Positions 46,311 to 56,799 are shown, numbered from the stretch's first letter. The stretch is 64,000 nucleotides of DNA from Gemmobacter denitrificans (GCF_036964905.1 NZ_JBALHR010000001.1:558001-622000); one strand, 5' to 3'. A program made the numbers and translations. The notes: generated by a model not told the origin, from the sequence alone.

Positions 46311-48935
46311 TCATTCGATCAGGTCGGCCTTGGCCGCAGCCTTGGGTTTCGGGGCGGCCTTTGCCTTGGCGGCGGCTTTCGGCTTTGGCGCAGCCTTGGC
46401 TTTGGGTGCCGCTTTTGCCTTGGCTTCCGCCTTGGGCTTTGCCGCGGCCCTGGTCTTTTTCGCCGGGGTCTTGCTGGCCTTTTCCGCAATCAACGCAAGG
46501 GCTTCGTCCAGCGAAATCGTCTCGGGCGTCAGTTCCTTGGGGATGGTGGCGTTCACCTTTTCCCATTTCACATAGGCCCCATAGCGGCCCGGCATCACGC
46601 TGATCACGCCGCCATCAGGGTGATTGCCCAATTCGCGCAGCGGCTGGGCCGCCGCGCCGCGCCCGGCGCCACGGCTGGCCTTTTGCGCCAACACTTCCAC
46701 CGCGCGATTCATGCCGATGGTGAACACCTCATCCACCTCGGGCAGATTGGCATAGGTGCTGTTATGCTTCACATAGGGGCCAAACCGGCCAATTCCGGCC
46801 TCGACCATGGCGCCGTCTTCGGGATGCGGGCCGATCCCGCGCGGCAGGTTCAGCAGCATCAGGGCGCGGTCCAGATCGATGCTTTCGGGCGACCAGCCTT
46901 TCGGCAGGCTGGCGCGCGGCGGTTTGGGCTGGGCCTCGGTCGCGTCGCCCTTCTGGACATAGGGGCCAAAACGCCCGGCGCGCAGGCTGATCTGCTGGCC
47001 ATCGGCTTCACCCAGGATCTTGCCATCCGGGCTGATCGCGCCGCTGTCATCGCCCACCGAAATCGGCCGGGTATAGCGGCATTCGGGGTAATTGCCGCAG
47101 CCGATGAAAGCCCCGCCCGAGCGCGCGGTTTTCAGATGCAGGCGACCGGTGCCGCAGGTCGGGCAGCTGCGCGGATCACCGCCATCGGCACGGGGCGGAT
47201 AAAGATGCGGGCTGAGGAAATCGTCCAGCTTTTCCAGAACTTCGCCAATCCGCAAATCGGCGGTTTCGGCCACCGCCGCCGAAAAGTCGCGCCAGAACCG
47301 AGCCAGCACTTCCTTGTAATCACGCTCGCCCGCCGAAACATCGTCCAACTGGCCTTCCAGATCAGCGGTGAAATCATATTCCACATATTTGTGGAAGAAA
47401 TTCGCCAGAAAGGCCGTGACCAGCCGCCCCTTGTCTTCCGGGATCAGGCGATTCTTGTCCTTGCGGACATATTCGCGGTCCTGAATGGTGGAGACGATGG
47501 ACGTATAGGTCGAAGGGCGACCGATCCCCAGCTCTTCCATCCGCTTGATCAGCGTAGCTTCGGTATAGCGCGGCGGCGGCTGGGTGAAATGCTGTTCGGG
47601 GGCGATGCGGCGCTTGTCCACGGCCTCGCCCTGCATGATCTGCGGCAGGCGGCCTTCATCCTCGGCATCGTCATCGCGGCCTTCGTCATAGACCTTGAGG
47701 AAGCCGTCAAACATCACCACCTGCCCGGTGGCACGCAGGCCGACCTGGCCATCGGCGCTGGCAATATCGACCGTGGTGCGTTCCATCCGTGCCGCCGCCA
47801 TCTGGCTGGCAATGGTGCGTTTCCAGATCAGATCGTACAAGCGGCGTTGATCGGCATCGACCAGACGCAGCTTTTCGGGTGCGGCGCGCATGTCGGTGGG
47901 GCGGATACATTCATGCGCTTCCTGCGCATTCTTGGCCTTGTTCTTGTACATGCGCGGGCTGTCGGGCACATAGGCCACCCCGAAACGATCCTTGATCGCA
48001 TCGCGCGCGGCCATCACGGCTTCGGGTGCCATGTCGATGCCATCGGTTCGCATATAGGTGATGTGCCCGGCCTCATAGAGCCGCTGCGCCGCCGCCATGG
48101 TGGCCTTGGACCCCATGCCGAATTTGCGGCTGGCCTCTTGCTGCAGGGTCGAGGTCATGAAGGGCGGAAAGGGGTTGCGGGTGGCGGGCTTGGCCTCGAC
48201 CGACGCGATCTTGAGCGGCCGCGAGGTCACTGCCTGAACCGCGATTTCTGCCGCTTCGGCGGTGGGGATATCGAACTTGTCCAGCTTGCGCCCGCCAAGA
48301 ACCGTCAGACGCGCTTCGAATTCCTGCCCGCGCGGGGTGGCCAGCGTGGCCCCCACTGTCCAGTATTCGCGGGCGCGGAAGGCCTCGATCTCCATTTCGC
48401 GTTCCACGACCAGGCGCAGCACCACCGATTGCACCCGGCCCGCCGATTTGGCCCCGGGCAATTTGCGCCACAGCACCGGCGACAGGGTAAAGCCCACCAG
48501 ATAATCCAGCGCACGGCGGGCCAGATAGGCCTCGACCAGCGGGCCATCCACCTGGCGCGGGTTCTTCATCGCCTCGGTCACTGCCGATTTGGTGATGGCG
48601 TTGAAGGTCACGCGGCTGACCTTCTTGCCCTTCTTCAGGCTGGAGGCGAGCGCCTCTTGCAGGTGCCAGCTGATCGCCTCGCCCTCGCGATCGGGGTCGG
48701 TGGCCAGGATCAGTTCGTCATCGGTTTTCAGGGCTTCGGCGATGGCGCGGACATGCTTCTTGCTGTCGGCGGCCACCTCCCATTTCATGTCGAACCCGTT
48801 TTCGGGATCGACCGATCCATCCTTCGGCGGCAGATCGCGGACATGGCCGTATGAGGCCAGCACCGTATAGTCGGAGCCGAGATATTTGTTGATGGTCTTG
48901 GCCTTGGCCGGAGACTCGACGACGACGACTGCCAT
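46311..48935 (-). CDS. topA: DNA topoisomerase I
   Basis: The protein has 874 residues. The TOPRIM domain begins AVVVVESPAKAKTINKYLG with the DPDREGEAISWHL motif. The catalytic tyrosine lies in ITYMRTDG near 321. A zinc-ribbon (CPTCG..GCGNYPEC) is followed by several C-terminal repeat domains. The final ~50 residues are a Lys/Ala/Pro tail of repeated AAPKPKA units, a usual DNA-binding or localisation tail in this group. It relaxes negative supercoils. The ATG at 48935 has AGAGGA upstream. Confidence 0.95.
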   Translation of the reverse strand: MAVVVVESPAKAKTINKYLGSDYTVLASYGHVRDLPPKDGSVDPENGFDMKWEVAADSKKHVRAIAEALKTDDELILATDPDREGEAISWHLQEALASSLKKGKKVSRVTFNAITKSAVTEAMKNPRQVDGPLVEAYLARRALDYLVGFTLSPVLWRKLPGAKSAGRVQSVVLRLVVEREMEIEAFRAREYWTVGATLATPRGQEFEARLTVLGGRKLDKFDIPTAEAAEIAVQAVTSRPLKIASVEAKPATRNPFPPFMTSTLQQEASRKFGMGSKATMAAAQRLYEAGHITYMRTDGIDMAPEAVMAARDAIKDRFGVAYVPDSPRMYKNKAKNAQEAHECIRPTDMRAAPEKLRLVDADQRRLYDLIWKRTIASQMAAARMERTTVDIASADGQVGLRATGQVVMFDGFLKVYDEGRDDDAEDEGRLPQIMQGEAVDKRRIAPEQHFTQPPPRYTEATLIKRMEELGIGRPSTYTSIVSTIQDREYVRKDKNRLIPEDKGRLVTAFLANFFHKYVEYDFTADLEGQLDDVSAGERDYKEVLARFWRDFSAAVAETADLRIGEVLEKLDDFLSPHLYPPRADGGDPRSCPTCGTGRLHLKTARSGGAFIGCGNYPECRYTRPISVGDDSGAISPDGKILGEADGQQISLRAGRFGPYVQKGDATEAQPKPPRASLPKGWSPESIDLDRALMLLNLPRGIGPHPEDGAMVEAGIGRFGPYVKHNSTYANLPEVDEVFTIGMNRAVEVLAQKASRGAGRGAAAQPLRELGNHPDGGVISVMPGRYGAYVKWEKVNATIPKELTPETISLDEALALIAEKASKTPAKKTRAAAKPKAEAKAKAAPKAKAAPKPKAAAKAKAAPKPKAAAKADLIE

Positions 48936-49106
48936 GAAATCCTCTTTATCACGCCCGGAAACGGGGGCCGGACATCCTTGGGGAACAACCCTGCCGGGAC
49001 CGGGGCGCGGAACCATGTGTTTCTGGGGCCGTGCTTGTCAAGCCACAGGCGTGCCGTCAAGCCCGGATCGGTGGCGGGTCCGGGGCTTTCCGCCGGTCAT
49101 GCAGCA

Positions 49107-50279
49107 TCAGGGGCGGCTGATCATGCCGCCCGGCTGGCGACAAAGCTGGCCTTCCAGTTCCAGCATGAGCAGATGCGGCGTCACTTCGGCGGCTGACACT
49201 TGCAGATCGCGGATCAACTGATCTTCCGGCACGGGGCTGGGCGACAGCCGGTCAAGGATGAGACGGTGCAGTGCGGCAATATCGCGCAGCGGACGGGCAC
49301 GCGGCGCTGCAGGCGGAACAGCGGTTGCCCCGCCGCGAAGCGCCATTTCGTGAAAACCCAGATGGCCCTGCGCCGCCGGGCTGGCCACCGCGCCCAGAGC
49401 CTCCACCACATCGGCGGCAGAGCGTACCAGCGTGGCGCCATCGCGGATCAGCTGGTTACAGCCTGCAGCCCGGGCGTCAAACGGATGGCCCGGCACGGCA
49501 AAGACCTCGCGTCCAAGATCAGCCGCATCCTTCGCGGTGATGAGCGAGCCGGAGCGCGCCGCAGCCTCGACCACCACCACCGCACGGCTAAGCCCGGCGA
49601 TGATCCGGTTGCGCAGCGGAAAGTGCCGGGCCTGCGGTTCAAGCCCCGGCGGTTGTTCCGACAGCACACAGCCAAGCCGGGCCATATCGGCCATCAGCCC
49701 GGCATTTTCCGGCGGATAGGCGATATCGACCCCGCCCGCCACCACGCCCAGGGTGCCATGATCCAGCGCCGCACGATGGGCTTCGGCATCAATGCCACGC
49801 GCCAGACCGGACACGATGACGAAGCCCGCCTCGGCCAGCGTTTCGGCCAGACGCCGGGCCATGCGCAGACCAAGGCTTGAGGCATTGCGCGCGCCCACCA
49901 GCGCCACCATGGGCCGCGCCAACAGGCCCGCATCGCCCCGCAACCAGATGACAGGCGGCGCATCGGCAAGCGTCGCCAGAGCCGCCGGATAGGCCGGATC
50001 GCCATGGCACAGCATCTGCGCCCCCGCCGCGCGCGCCGCGCGCATTTCGGCCAGCGCGACGGCAGGCGGGCAGACGGCATAGTTTTCCACCCCGGCCCCT
50101 GCGGCAATGCCGGGCAATGCTGCCAAAGCTGCCGCCGCCGATCCGTGTTCCGCCATCAGGCGATGAAAGGTCACCGCACCGACACGGCGCGACCGGATCA
50201 ACTGCAGGATTGCCAACCGTTCTTCGGATGACCGCGCAGATGCGGGCAGGCCGGATGCAGAATGTTGGGCCGAGGCCAT
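49107..50279 (-). CDS. dprA: DNA-processing protein DprA
   Basis: The protein has 390 residues. The Rossmann-like core has VGARNASSLGLRMARRLAETL, VSGLARGIDAEAH and GVDIAYPPEN. The C-terminal ~60 residues form the winged-helix domain of DprA. It loads RecA on incoming single-stranded DNA during transformation, and in Rhodobacterales is also needed by recipients of gene transfer agent DNA. It lies upstream of topA, a common order. Confidence 0.92.
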   Translation of the reverse strand: MASAQHSASGLPASARSSEERLAILQLIRSRRVGAVTFHRLMAEHGSAAAALAALPGIAAGAGVENYAVCPPAVALAEMRAARAAGAQMLCHGDPAYPAALATLADAPPVIWLRGDAGLLARPMVALVGARNASSLGLRMARRLAETLAEAGFVIVSGLARGIDAEAHRAALDHGTLGVVAGGVDIAYPPENAGLMADMARLGCVLSEQPPGLEPQARHFPLRNRIIAGLSRAVVVVEAAARSGSLITAKDAADLGREVFAVPGHPFDARAAGCNQLIRDGATLVRSAADVVEALGAVASPAAQGHLGFHEMALRGGATAVPPAAPRARPLRDIAALHRLILDRLSPSPVPEDQLIRDLQVSAAEVTPHLLMLELEGQLCRQPGGMISRP

Positions 50280-50404
50280 GCGATTCCCCCTGATTGACCG
50301 GCAAAGTCTGCGTGAAAATCAGTTAATGTGCCGTAAACCGCGGCGCAGGCCGGGCACCCTGCCAGCCCGCTTGCGGCGCTGCGGTCTTCGCGTTACGCAC
50401 AGGC

Positions 50405-51463
50405 ATGCCCAACAGCCCTGCCCCCTCTTCCGGCCCTTCCCCTTCCGCCAGTACTGCGGATGACTCTCGCCGTTTCGTGGCGCGCGGGGTGGCGCATGTC
50501 ACCCTGCCCCGGGTGACGGAACCGGTGGCCGTTACCTTCGTTCTGGCGCAAAAATTCACCATGCTGGCCTTCACCGCCGCGATCGAACCGTTGCGGGTGG
50601 CCAATCAGCTGACCGGGCAGATCCTGTTTCGCTGGCGCACGCTGTCGGAAGACGGCAAGCCGGTGCCCTGTTCCAATGGCGTGCCGGTCATGCCCGACGG
50701 GCCGCTGACCGATACCACCGCCCCGGGCTATGTTCTGGTCTGCGGCGGGGTGGAGCCGGAGAACACCATGGGCGCCAGCCTTGGCGATTGGGTGCGCAAT
50801 CAATGGCGCCGCGGCCGGACAGTCGGCGGGCTGTGCACCGGGGCCTATGCGCTGGCCCGCGCCGGCATCCTGAAGGGGCGCCGCTTCACCCTGCATTGGG
50901 AAAACATCTCGGGCTTTTCCGAAAGCTGGCCCGATCTGGCCCCGGCCCGGCAGGTTTTCTGTCTGGATGACCGCATCGTCACCTGTGCCGGCGGGGTTGC
51001 CGCTGCCGACCTGATGCTGAAACTGATCCATGATCGCTTTGGCGCGCAGCTGAGCCAGGAGGTCATGAACATGTGCCTGCTGATCCAGCGCCGCACCGAA
51101 GAGGATGAGCAGACCACCTCGCTTGCCGCCCGTCTGGGCACGCGCAATGAAAAGCTGCTGAAAGCGGTCGCCTTTCTGGAGGCCCGGATCGAGGAGGAAT
51201 TCGATCTCGACGCCTGCGCCGCCCATTTGGGGGTCTCGCGGCGCCAGATCGAACGGCTGTTCAACCGCTATCTGGGTGTGACCCCGGTACGCTACATGAA
51301 TGATCTGCGCCTGCAGCATGGCCGCGCTCTGCTGGCCGAAACCGATCTGAGCGTGACCGAAGTGGCGGTGGCCTGCGGCTATGCCTCATCGAGCCATTTC
51401 TCAAAGAGCTTCCGCAAGAAATACGGTGTCTCGCCCTACCGCTTCTCGAATTTCGGCGCTTGA
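50405..51463 (+). CDS. GlxA-family transcriptional regulator (DJ-1/PfpI plus AraC domain)
   Basis: The protein has 352 residues. The N-terminal DJ-1/PfpI-like domain includes VGGLCTGAYALARAG. The C-terminal AraC domain has two HTHs, the second ending ATDVACGYASSSHFSKSF-like (VACGYASSSHFSKSF). The architecture matches GbdR/CdhR regulators of betaine and carnitine catabolism. A link with the bet/cho locus 5 kb away is plausible but unproven. Confidence 0.88.
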   Translation: MPNSPAPSSGPSPSASTADDSRRFVARGVAHVTLPRVTEPVAVTFVLAQKFTMLAFTAAIEPLRVANQLTGQILFRWRTLSEDGKPVPCSNGVPVMPDGPLTDTTAPGYVLVCGGVEPENTMGASLGDWVRNQWRRGRTVGGLCTGAYALARAGILKGRRFTLHWENISGFSESWPDLAPARQVFCLDDRIVTCAGGVAAADLMLKLIHDRFGAQLSQEVMNMCLLIQRRTEEDEQTTSLAARLGTRNEKLLKAVAFLEARIEEEFDLDACAAHLGVSRRQIERLFNRYLGVTPVRYMNDLRLQHGRALLAETDLSVTEVAVACGYASSSHFSKSFRKKYGVSPYRFSNFGA

Positions 51464-51489
51464 TCCAGGCATGTGGCGCAGGCTGGCGA

Positions 51490-52356
51490 TCAGATATCTT
51501 CGCCCTGCATCATGCGCGCAGCCGCGCGGCCCAGATCTTCGCTGATGCGCACGAATACCGCATCAAAGGCCGCGAAAACCGCATGGTTCAGCGCCCGCCC
51601 GGCCTCGCTGCGCGAGAAATCGTAATAGGCCTGCAGATCCTCGTCCGAAAGCGGCTGATAGGCCAGCCCCAGATAGGACCACAGCCAGCTTTCGGTTTCG
51701 GCGCGCACATCGGCCTCCTGGCCCCAGACTTCGGCCAGCATGTCGGATTCAGTCATCGCATCGCCGAAGGCCCCGCCAGCCGCCAGCCCACGATAGAAGG
51801 CCAGATTGGCATTCAGCGCGCCCATCACGTTCAACTCGATCAGGTCATTGGCCGCGACAAACTGCTTCAGCGCCTCGTGCCGCGCGGCCTGTTCGGTGGG
51901 CAGACGATCCGCAGCTTCGCGCGCCAGCGCCTCGGTCGCCTCATCCATCAAGGCACGCCGGGCCTCGATTTCCAGCATGATGATCCGCTGGCCCCTGTCA
52001 TCGCCAAAGAACCTGTCAGCTTCGGCAAAGGCCTCGGGCGTACGCGCCATTTCGCGCGCCAATGCCGTTTCAAATTCCGCCGTCATCCGCTGCGGATCAT
52101 AGATGGTTGCCACCGCAGCGGACCAGCCCGCCCCGGCTTTTTCAGGGAACATCTCGGTCCGCAGGGTGGCACCATAATCGAGCCCCTCGGCCTGCATGAC
52201 TTCGATGACCTGATCCATCTGCAATATGCGCATCAGGTTCTGCACCTGATCCCTGGTATCGTTGCCGATGCCGGGCGGCGTGACCTGCGCCGCAGCGGGC
52301 AGCCCGGGAATCGCGGCAAGGCTGGCCAGAACCGCGAATATCAGCCGTGAAACCAT
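51490..52356 (-). CDS. DUF2059 domain-containing exported protein
   Basis: The protein has 288 residues with a signal peptide (cleavage after AAA-Q near 23). The C-terminal part YQPLSDEDLQAYYDFSRSEAGRAL is the DUF2059 signature. Function unknown. It is convergent with the GlxA-family regulator. Confidence 0.82.
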   Translation of the reverse strand: MVSRLIFAVLASLAAIPGLPAAAQVTPPGIGNDTRDQVQNLMRILQMDQVIEVMQAEGLDYGATLRTEMFPEKAGAGWSAAVATIYDPQRMTAEFETALAREMARTPEAFAEADRFFGDDRGQRIIMLEIEARRALMDEATEALAREAADRLPTEQAARHEALKQFVAANDLIELNVMGALNANLAFYRGLAAGGAFGDAMTESDMLAEVWGQEADVRAETESWLWSYLGLAYQPLSDEDLQAYYDFSRSEAGRALNHAVFAAFDAVFVRISEDLGRAAARMMQGEDI

Positions 52357-52565
52357 GATCTTCCCCCAAGGGTGCGAAATGCGGCACTGTGCCAGAGCTA
52401 GCCTGTCGCCGGGCGCTTGCCAAGCAGGCGCGGCTGTCGCAGGCCGGAACTTGCGACACAGCTTTGTGAGAAGAGTTTCACATCCCTGCGAATTTCCTGC
52501 CTCAAGGGGGTTGCGCCCCCCCGAATCCTTCGCTAAATCCCCGCCTCAAGACGACCCCTGAGCGC

Positions 52566-52655
52566 GGAGAGGTGGCAGAGTGGTCGAATGCGGCGGTCTC
52601 GAAAACCGTTGTCGGTTTGCGCCGACCCAGGGTTCGAATCCCTGTCTCTCCGCCA
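52566..52655 (+). tRNA. tRNA-Ser (anticodon CGA)
   Basis: Plus-strand class II tRNA: acceptor GGAGAGG with TCTCTCC, anticodon loop CTCGAAA giving CGA, a long variable arm, T-arm GGGTTCGAATCCC and encoded CCA. Its 3' end faces the phage/defence region. Confidence 0.95.
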
Positions 52656-53178
52656 TTCACCATTGAAATCATTCAATAATTCAGCGCTACCGCGCTCATA
52701 CCCGCCATAGAACCCGCCAATGAAAATGCGCTTGGATGTTCCGGGGTGCGACGTGAAGTTGTAACCGGTCAAAAACATGGGGTACGCCGGGCATATCCGG
52801 GAAGAGCTGGGAACAGCCGAAAAAGATCAATAAAAACAGGCTTTAACCGAAGTTGATGCGGTGAGCTGGCGGACGCGGTGTAAATCAGAAAAACATGGGG
52901 TACGCTCCGAAGCCGCAAGCATGAACCGGGATGTGTGCCGTCACCAGTTCTCTGAGGGTTCAACAAAATCAATGTGTTAGCGAAAATTCGCACATTGCCT
53001 TTTGCGCCTAACTTTCCACTTTGACAGTGATCTGCAGCGCCAGTGGAAGGTTACATGATTTCAATGCTTTAGATGGCTCTACGCGCGATTCCACTCCGGA
53101 CGAGGCATGAGCGGAGACCAAGCCGAGCTTTGCGCCACCCGCATGGCTCTGCGGATGGCGCGGTCAAGTCGGAAGAAA
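52656..53178. other. Junction region downstream of tRNA-Ser with a 17-bp direct repeat
   Basis: No convincing gene is seen. AAAAACATGGGGTACGC occurs at 52771-52787 and again at 52889-52905, 118 bp apart. Base composition is lower in GC than the core. Such sequence next to a tRNA 3' end is typical of an old integration site. No integrase is present. Confidence 0.55.
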
Positions 53179-56062
53179 TCACCGCGTCCCTCTGAGTTCC
53201 AGCGCGGTCCAAGTGGCGGGCAGGCCCGCGTCCACGCGGACGACCTGAAGGATGCCATCGGTATAGGCGGTCGGTGCCGAGTTTGCGTCCAGCATCCCGC
53301 TGCTGCCATAGGGCACATACCATTCGCCATAGGCCACGGCGGGTGCGCCGTTTTCGACCCCGGCGTCGATCAGATCCTGTCGGCTGACCCAGCCCCGGCA
53401 CTTCACACGGCCATGCTCCCCCGGCCAGATGCCCTCGGGTTCCCAGCAGAGGCCCGCGAAGGCTGTGAATGGATCGGCGGCCGTCATGATCCTGACCTTG
53501 CGGCGGTTCCCGTCAAAGGCCAGCGGGGCCATCCAGCGGATATGGGTACCGCTGTCATTCAGCAGCACGGCTTCCTCATCTGCAAAGGTCGGGCGGATGC
53601 GCAGGCCCGCCGCATATTCGCTGGCAATCCCGAGACCACTGATCACGGCATTGATCTGGCTGATGATCGTGGCGTTCGATGATGCGGAGTGGTTGCCATT
53701 GAAGGTCACGGTGCGCATCGTCCCGTCGAGCGTGATCTCGAGATAGACCGGGGCGGCGGTGCGGTTGCCGAGCCGTGCCCCCAGCGAGACACTGACATTC
53801 GCCGCTGGGCCGACCGGTGTGCTGCCAATATCGATATCGCCATAGCGGAACCCGGCCACGCCCGTAGCCCCGTTCCGCCCATGCTGGCGCGCGCCGAACA
53901 GGATTGCCGCAGCGGAGCCGCCGATCTGGACGGTGGAACCAGCGCCGGTCGTCAGGCTGTCGATCCTCAGCGCGCGGCTTGGGTCGATGACCTGAACCAC
54001 GGCGGGCGAATTGCCGCTACCGCTGACCTTGATTTCCGCCGATCGGTGGGCGGGCTGGTGGCTATCGCTCCGGTGCCATTGGCTGGCATCGATCAGGATA
54101 TTGCCGGTGATCGAGCAGCCCAGGAGGCGCATGTAATCCTGTACCCCGGACCCCAGCGGCTGGACCAGCACCGCAAAGGCGTTGGCATTGCGCGCGACGA
54201 GCTGGCAGCGCTGCACCTCGACCCCTGAGGGATGGGTCTGCCCTGCGCCCGAGCCGACATTGTTGTGGAACTGCAGGGCCGCGCGAGGGCCGATCAGATG
54301 GCAATCCTCCAGCTGCAGCTGCGTCCCCGACCAGGAGCCGTGCCCCAGGGCATGCTGGCTGACCCATCCCGCCGCCACGTTGCCATCGTGCCGGAGCGTG
54401 ACATTCTTCAGCACCACGCGGGCATCGGCCACATGATCGTCCAGATGCAGCACATAGCGACCGTTGCGCATGATTGCGGTGAAGTCGCGGTAGACCACCA
54501 GATCCTTGTGCAGATCGAGCGTGCTGTTGGCCTCGACATCCCCTGCCGGGGCATTGTCGGGCTGGCTGCCATCGATGATGGTGCGATGCTGGCCCTGGCC
54601 CCGGATCTCGACATGACCCGCTGCCGCCTGGATCGACCGTTCGAAGAAGGTGCCTGCCCCCAGCTGGATCAGCGCCAGCGCATTGGGCCGCCCCTTCGCT
54701 GCGGTTAGGGCCGACTGGACTGAACCAGCACCGGGCGACACTGTCGCAGGGGCCTGCAGGCCAAGGGATGACAGCGTGGAGACCCCGACAACACGCCCGG
54801 CTTCGCGCTCGGCCGCCAGCACCGCCGCAAGATCGGCCGCCGAGACTGTGGTGTCGGTGGCGTCCTGGGCAACCTGATAGGTCAGAGAGCGAAGATTGAT
54901 CTGATGCGACACGGATCCCGGCGCAGACCCCGTCGCGATCTGCAGAACAAGGCCAATCTGTGCCTCGGTCCCGGTCATCTTGTAGAGTACCGATCTGCGA
55001 TAGACGGTGCCCTCGACCGACTCGGACTCCAGTTCGCCAGCCGAGAGCAGGACCGCGCCCCCCTGCATGTCGATCCGGGCCGCACCCCAGACCGGATGTT
55101 CTGTCAGGAAATCGGCGGTCAGGTCGGCGGTCGCCACGAGCCTGACAGTGTATCCGGCCAATCGTGCTGCCACATCGGCGGAGAGCGGGATCCGGGGCGT
55201 GACGAATGAACTTGCCCCGGTCTGCCCTGCCGGGATCGCGATCCCGGTCACCCGTCCCCCGGGTGCTACGATCGAGGTCGCCCCTGCCAGCATCTGGAAC
55301 ACATTTGACGTCAGGCTGACCTGTTCACCGGCCCCGCGCATAGCACTGCGCGCACGGCGGTCTGCCCCGGCCACTTCGCCTTTGACAAAGGCCGCATTGG
55401 CGATCTGGGTCGTTGCGGTTCCGACTGCCGCCGTGGGCGCGGTGGGCACCCCGGTCAGCGCGGGCGAGGCCAGCGGGGCCTTGGCGGCAAGGGCGTTGGT
55501 CACGGTTGCGGCAAAGGCCGGGTCATCGCCCAACGCGGCGGCCAGTTCGTTGAGGGTGTCGAGCGCCCCCGGCGCGGCCGAGATCAGCGCATCGATGGCG
55601 GCGCGCACGAAGGCCGTGTTCGCGATCTGGGTCGAGACGGTTCCCGGGGCGGCAGTCGGCGCGGTGGGCGTTCCGGTCAGCGCAGGCGAGGCCAGCGGGG
55701 CCTTGGCGGCAAGGGCGCTGGTCACGGTTGCGGCAAAGGCCGGGTCATCACCCAACGCAGCGGCCAGTTCGTTGAGGGTATCGAGTGCCCCCGGCGCGGC
55801 CGATATGAGCGCATCGATGGCCGCGGGCACGAAGGCCGTGTTCGCGATCTGGATCGAGTTGGTTCCGGGGGCGGCAGTCGGCGCAGTGGGCGTTCCGGTC
55901 AGCGCAGGCGAGACCAGCGGCGCCTTGGCGGCAAGGTCTGCGGCTGCAAAGCTGGCAATTGGCAGGTCGCCAATCCTTGACCATGATCCCGCCCCGCTGG
56001 CCCCTGACTTCTGGTAGACCCCGCGATATCCGGCTGTCGCATCGCCCCAGACGCTGCCAAGG
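53179..56062 (-). pseudogene. Phage tail fibre, 3' part (interrupted gene)
   Basis: The frame reads about 960 codons with no stop from the insertion boundary. It begins LGSVWGDATAGYRGVYQKSGAS, passes through tandem tail-fibre repeats (LNELAAALGDDPAFA), and ends in a long beta-rich region that looks like a beta-helix (LEDCHLIGPRAALQFHNNVG region). The matching N-terminus lies 737 bp away at 56800-56987 in the same reading frame once the insert is removed. The gene is therefore broken by insertion. Whether the remainder is translated from an internal start is unknown. Confidence 0.85.
55412..55930 (-). repeat. 222-bp tandem repeats in the tail-fibre gene
   Basis: A 74-codon unit containing LISAAPGALDTLNELAAALG and SPALTGTPTAPTAA occurs twice in full, preceded by a partial copy. 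Matching positions are 222 bp apart, for example the AGCGCATCG run at 55586 and 55808. Such repeats vary fibre length in phages. Confidence 0.8.
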
Positions 56063-56063
56063 G

Positions 56064-56618
56064 CACCTGCCGGGGGGCTGCGCGCAGCTGGGCCACTTCA
56101 TCGGGGCCAAGGCGCGTTCCCGCCGCTACCATGCGTTCCACATGGCGCTTCGAAACTCCGAACTTCTCGGCGGTGGCGGATGCGAACGACACGATGTCGC
56201 TCGCATCGACACTCCACCGTTTTGCCGCCAATGCGGCTCCGGCCATCTGCTTCGATTCCGGGTGCAGGCGTTCGTAAACCTGCTTGCGGGTGGCCAGGAA
56301 CACCGCCGTATCGAGCGGGTTCATCTCGGCCCCGGCCAGATTGTCGTCGATCTCCATGATCGCCGCCCAATCATCCGTCACATCGGTCCAGATTTTCGCC
56401 TCGATCTCCTCCCAGCCCAGCCGCCGCGCGGCCTCCAACCGGTGGCCGCCTGCGATCAGCACAAGGCTGCCGTCCTTCTTCTTGCGCAGATGGATCGCAT
56501 CCTTCATCACCCCGGTCTCGCGGATCGAGGCGATCAGGCTGTCCACCCCCGCCTCGGAAATCGGGCGCAGGCGGCGGCGGCAGTCGATCTCTGCCACCTT
56601 CACCCGGGTTTGCTGCAT
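56064..56618 (-). pseudogene. ParB-like nuclease-domain gene, 3' truncated
   Basis: From ATG 56618 (or GTG 56636 after AAGGGGCC) it encodes ~184 ParB-like residues: RLRPISEAGVDSLIASIRE, the LIAGGHRLEAARRLG box, and a helix-turn-helix SATAEKFGVSKRHVERM. The coding then runs out of phase into tail-fibre DNA and stops at 55899, giving a chimeric ~239-residue frame. Phages of this group carry such ParB-like genes near terminase genes. The normal C-terminus is missing. Confidence 0.75.
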
Positions 56619-56662
56619 CAAGGTCGGTTGTTTCACGGTTTGGCCCCTTGGTCTGTCTCCCG

Positions 56663-56799
56663 TCACGCCCGCGCGGCGTGCCGGATTTTTGCGGTCGATC
56701 TGGCGGGTAGCCCCAGCGATCCGACATCGCCGCGATGCCTGCACAACCCGCACAGCCGGTGGTGAATGCCCTCGCTGAAGAAGGTCGTGCCGCAGCACA
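56663..56799 (-). pseudogene. Zinc-ribbon protein fragment, 5' truncated
   Basis: About 44 residues remain in a frame different from the tail fibre. LCCGTTFFSEGIHHRLCGLC resembles a short C-terminal zinc ribbon seen in alphaproteobacterial phage/host proteins. The cut falls just before the first expected cysteine. Confidence 0.5.

Larger units (their letters stand above)
56064..56799 (-). mobile_element. Inserted fragment of unrelated phage DNA, flanked by GCACC
   Basis: Removing this ~737-bp segment restores the tail-fibre frame exactly (codons AGT GCG GGT GCC CTT GGC). The 5-bp GCACC occurs at both edges, 56063-56067 and 56800-56804. The insert carries the end of a zinc-ribbon gene and most of a parB-like gene, both cut at the boundaries. 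It has no terminal inverted repeats or transposase, so it is not a recognisable IS. Confidence 0.75.

Noticed and set aside
48936..49106. Possible extra N-terminal extension of TopA
   Set aside because: The frame is open upstream, but TOPRIM starts at ATG 48935, which has a good AGAGGA ribosome site.
55412..55930. CRISPR-like array
   Set aside because: The repeats are 222 bp, contiguous, in frame and encode tail-fibre units with no spacers.
55899..56618. A complete ParB-family protein of ~240 residues
   Set aside because: The last ~55 codons are tail-fibre DNA read out of phase, so the ParB C-terminus is missing and the frame is a chimera.
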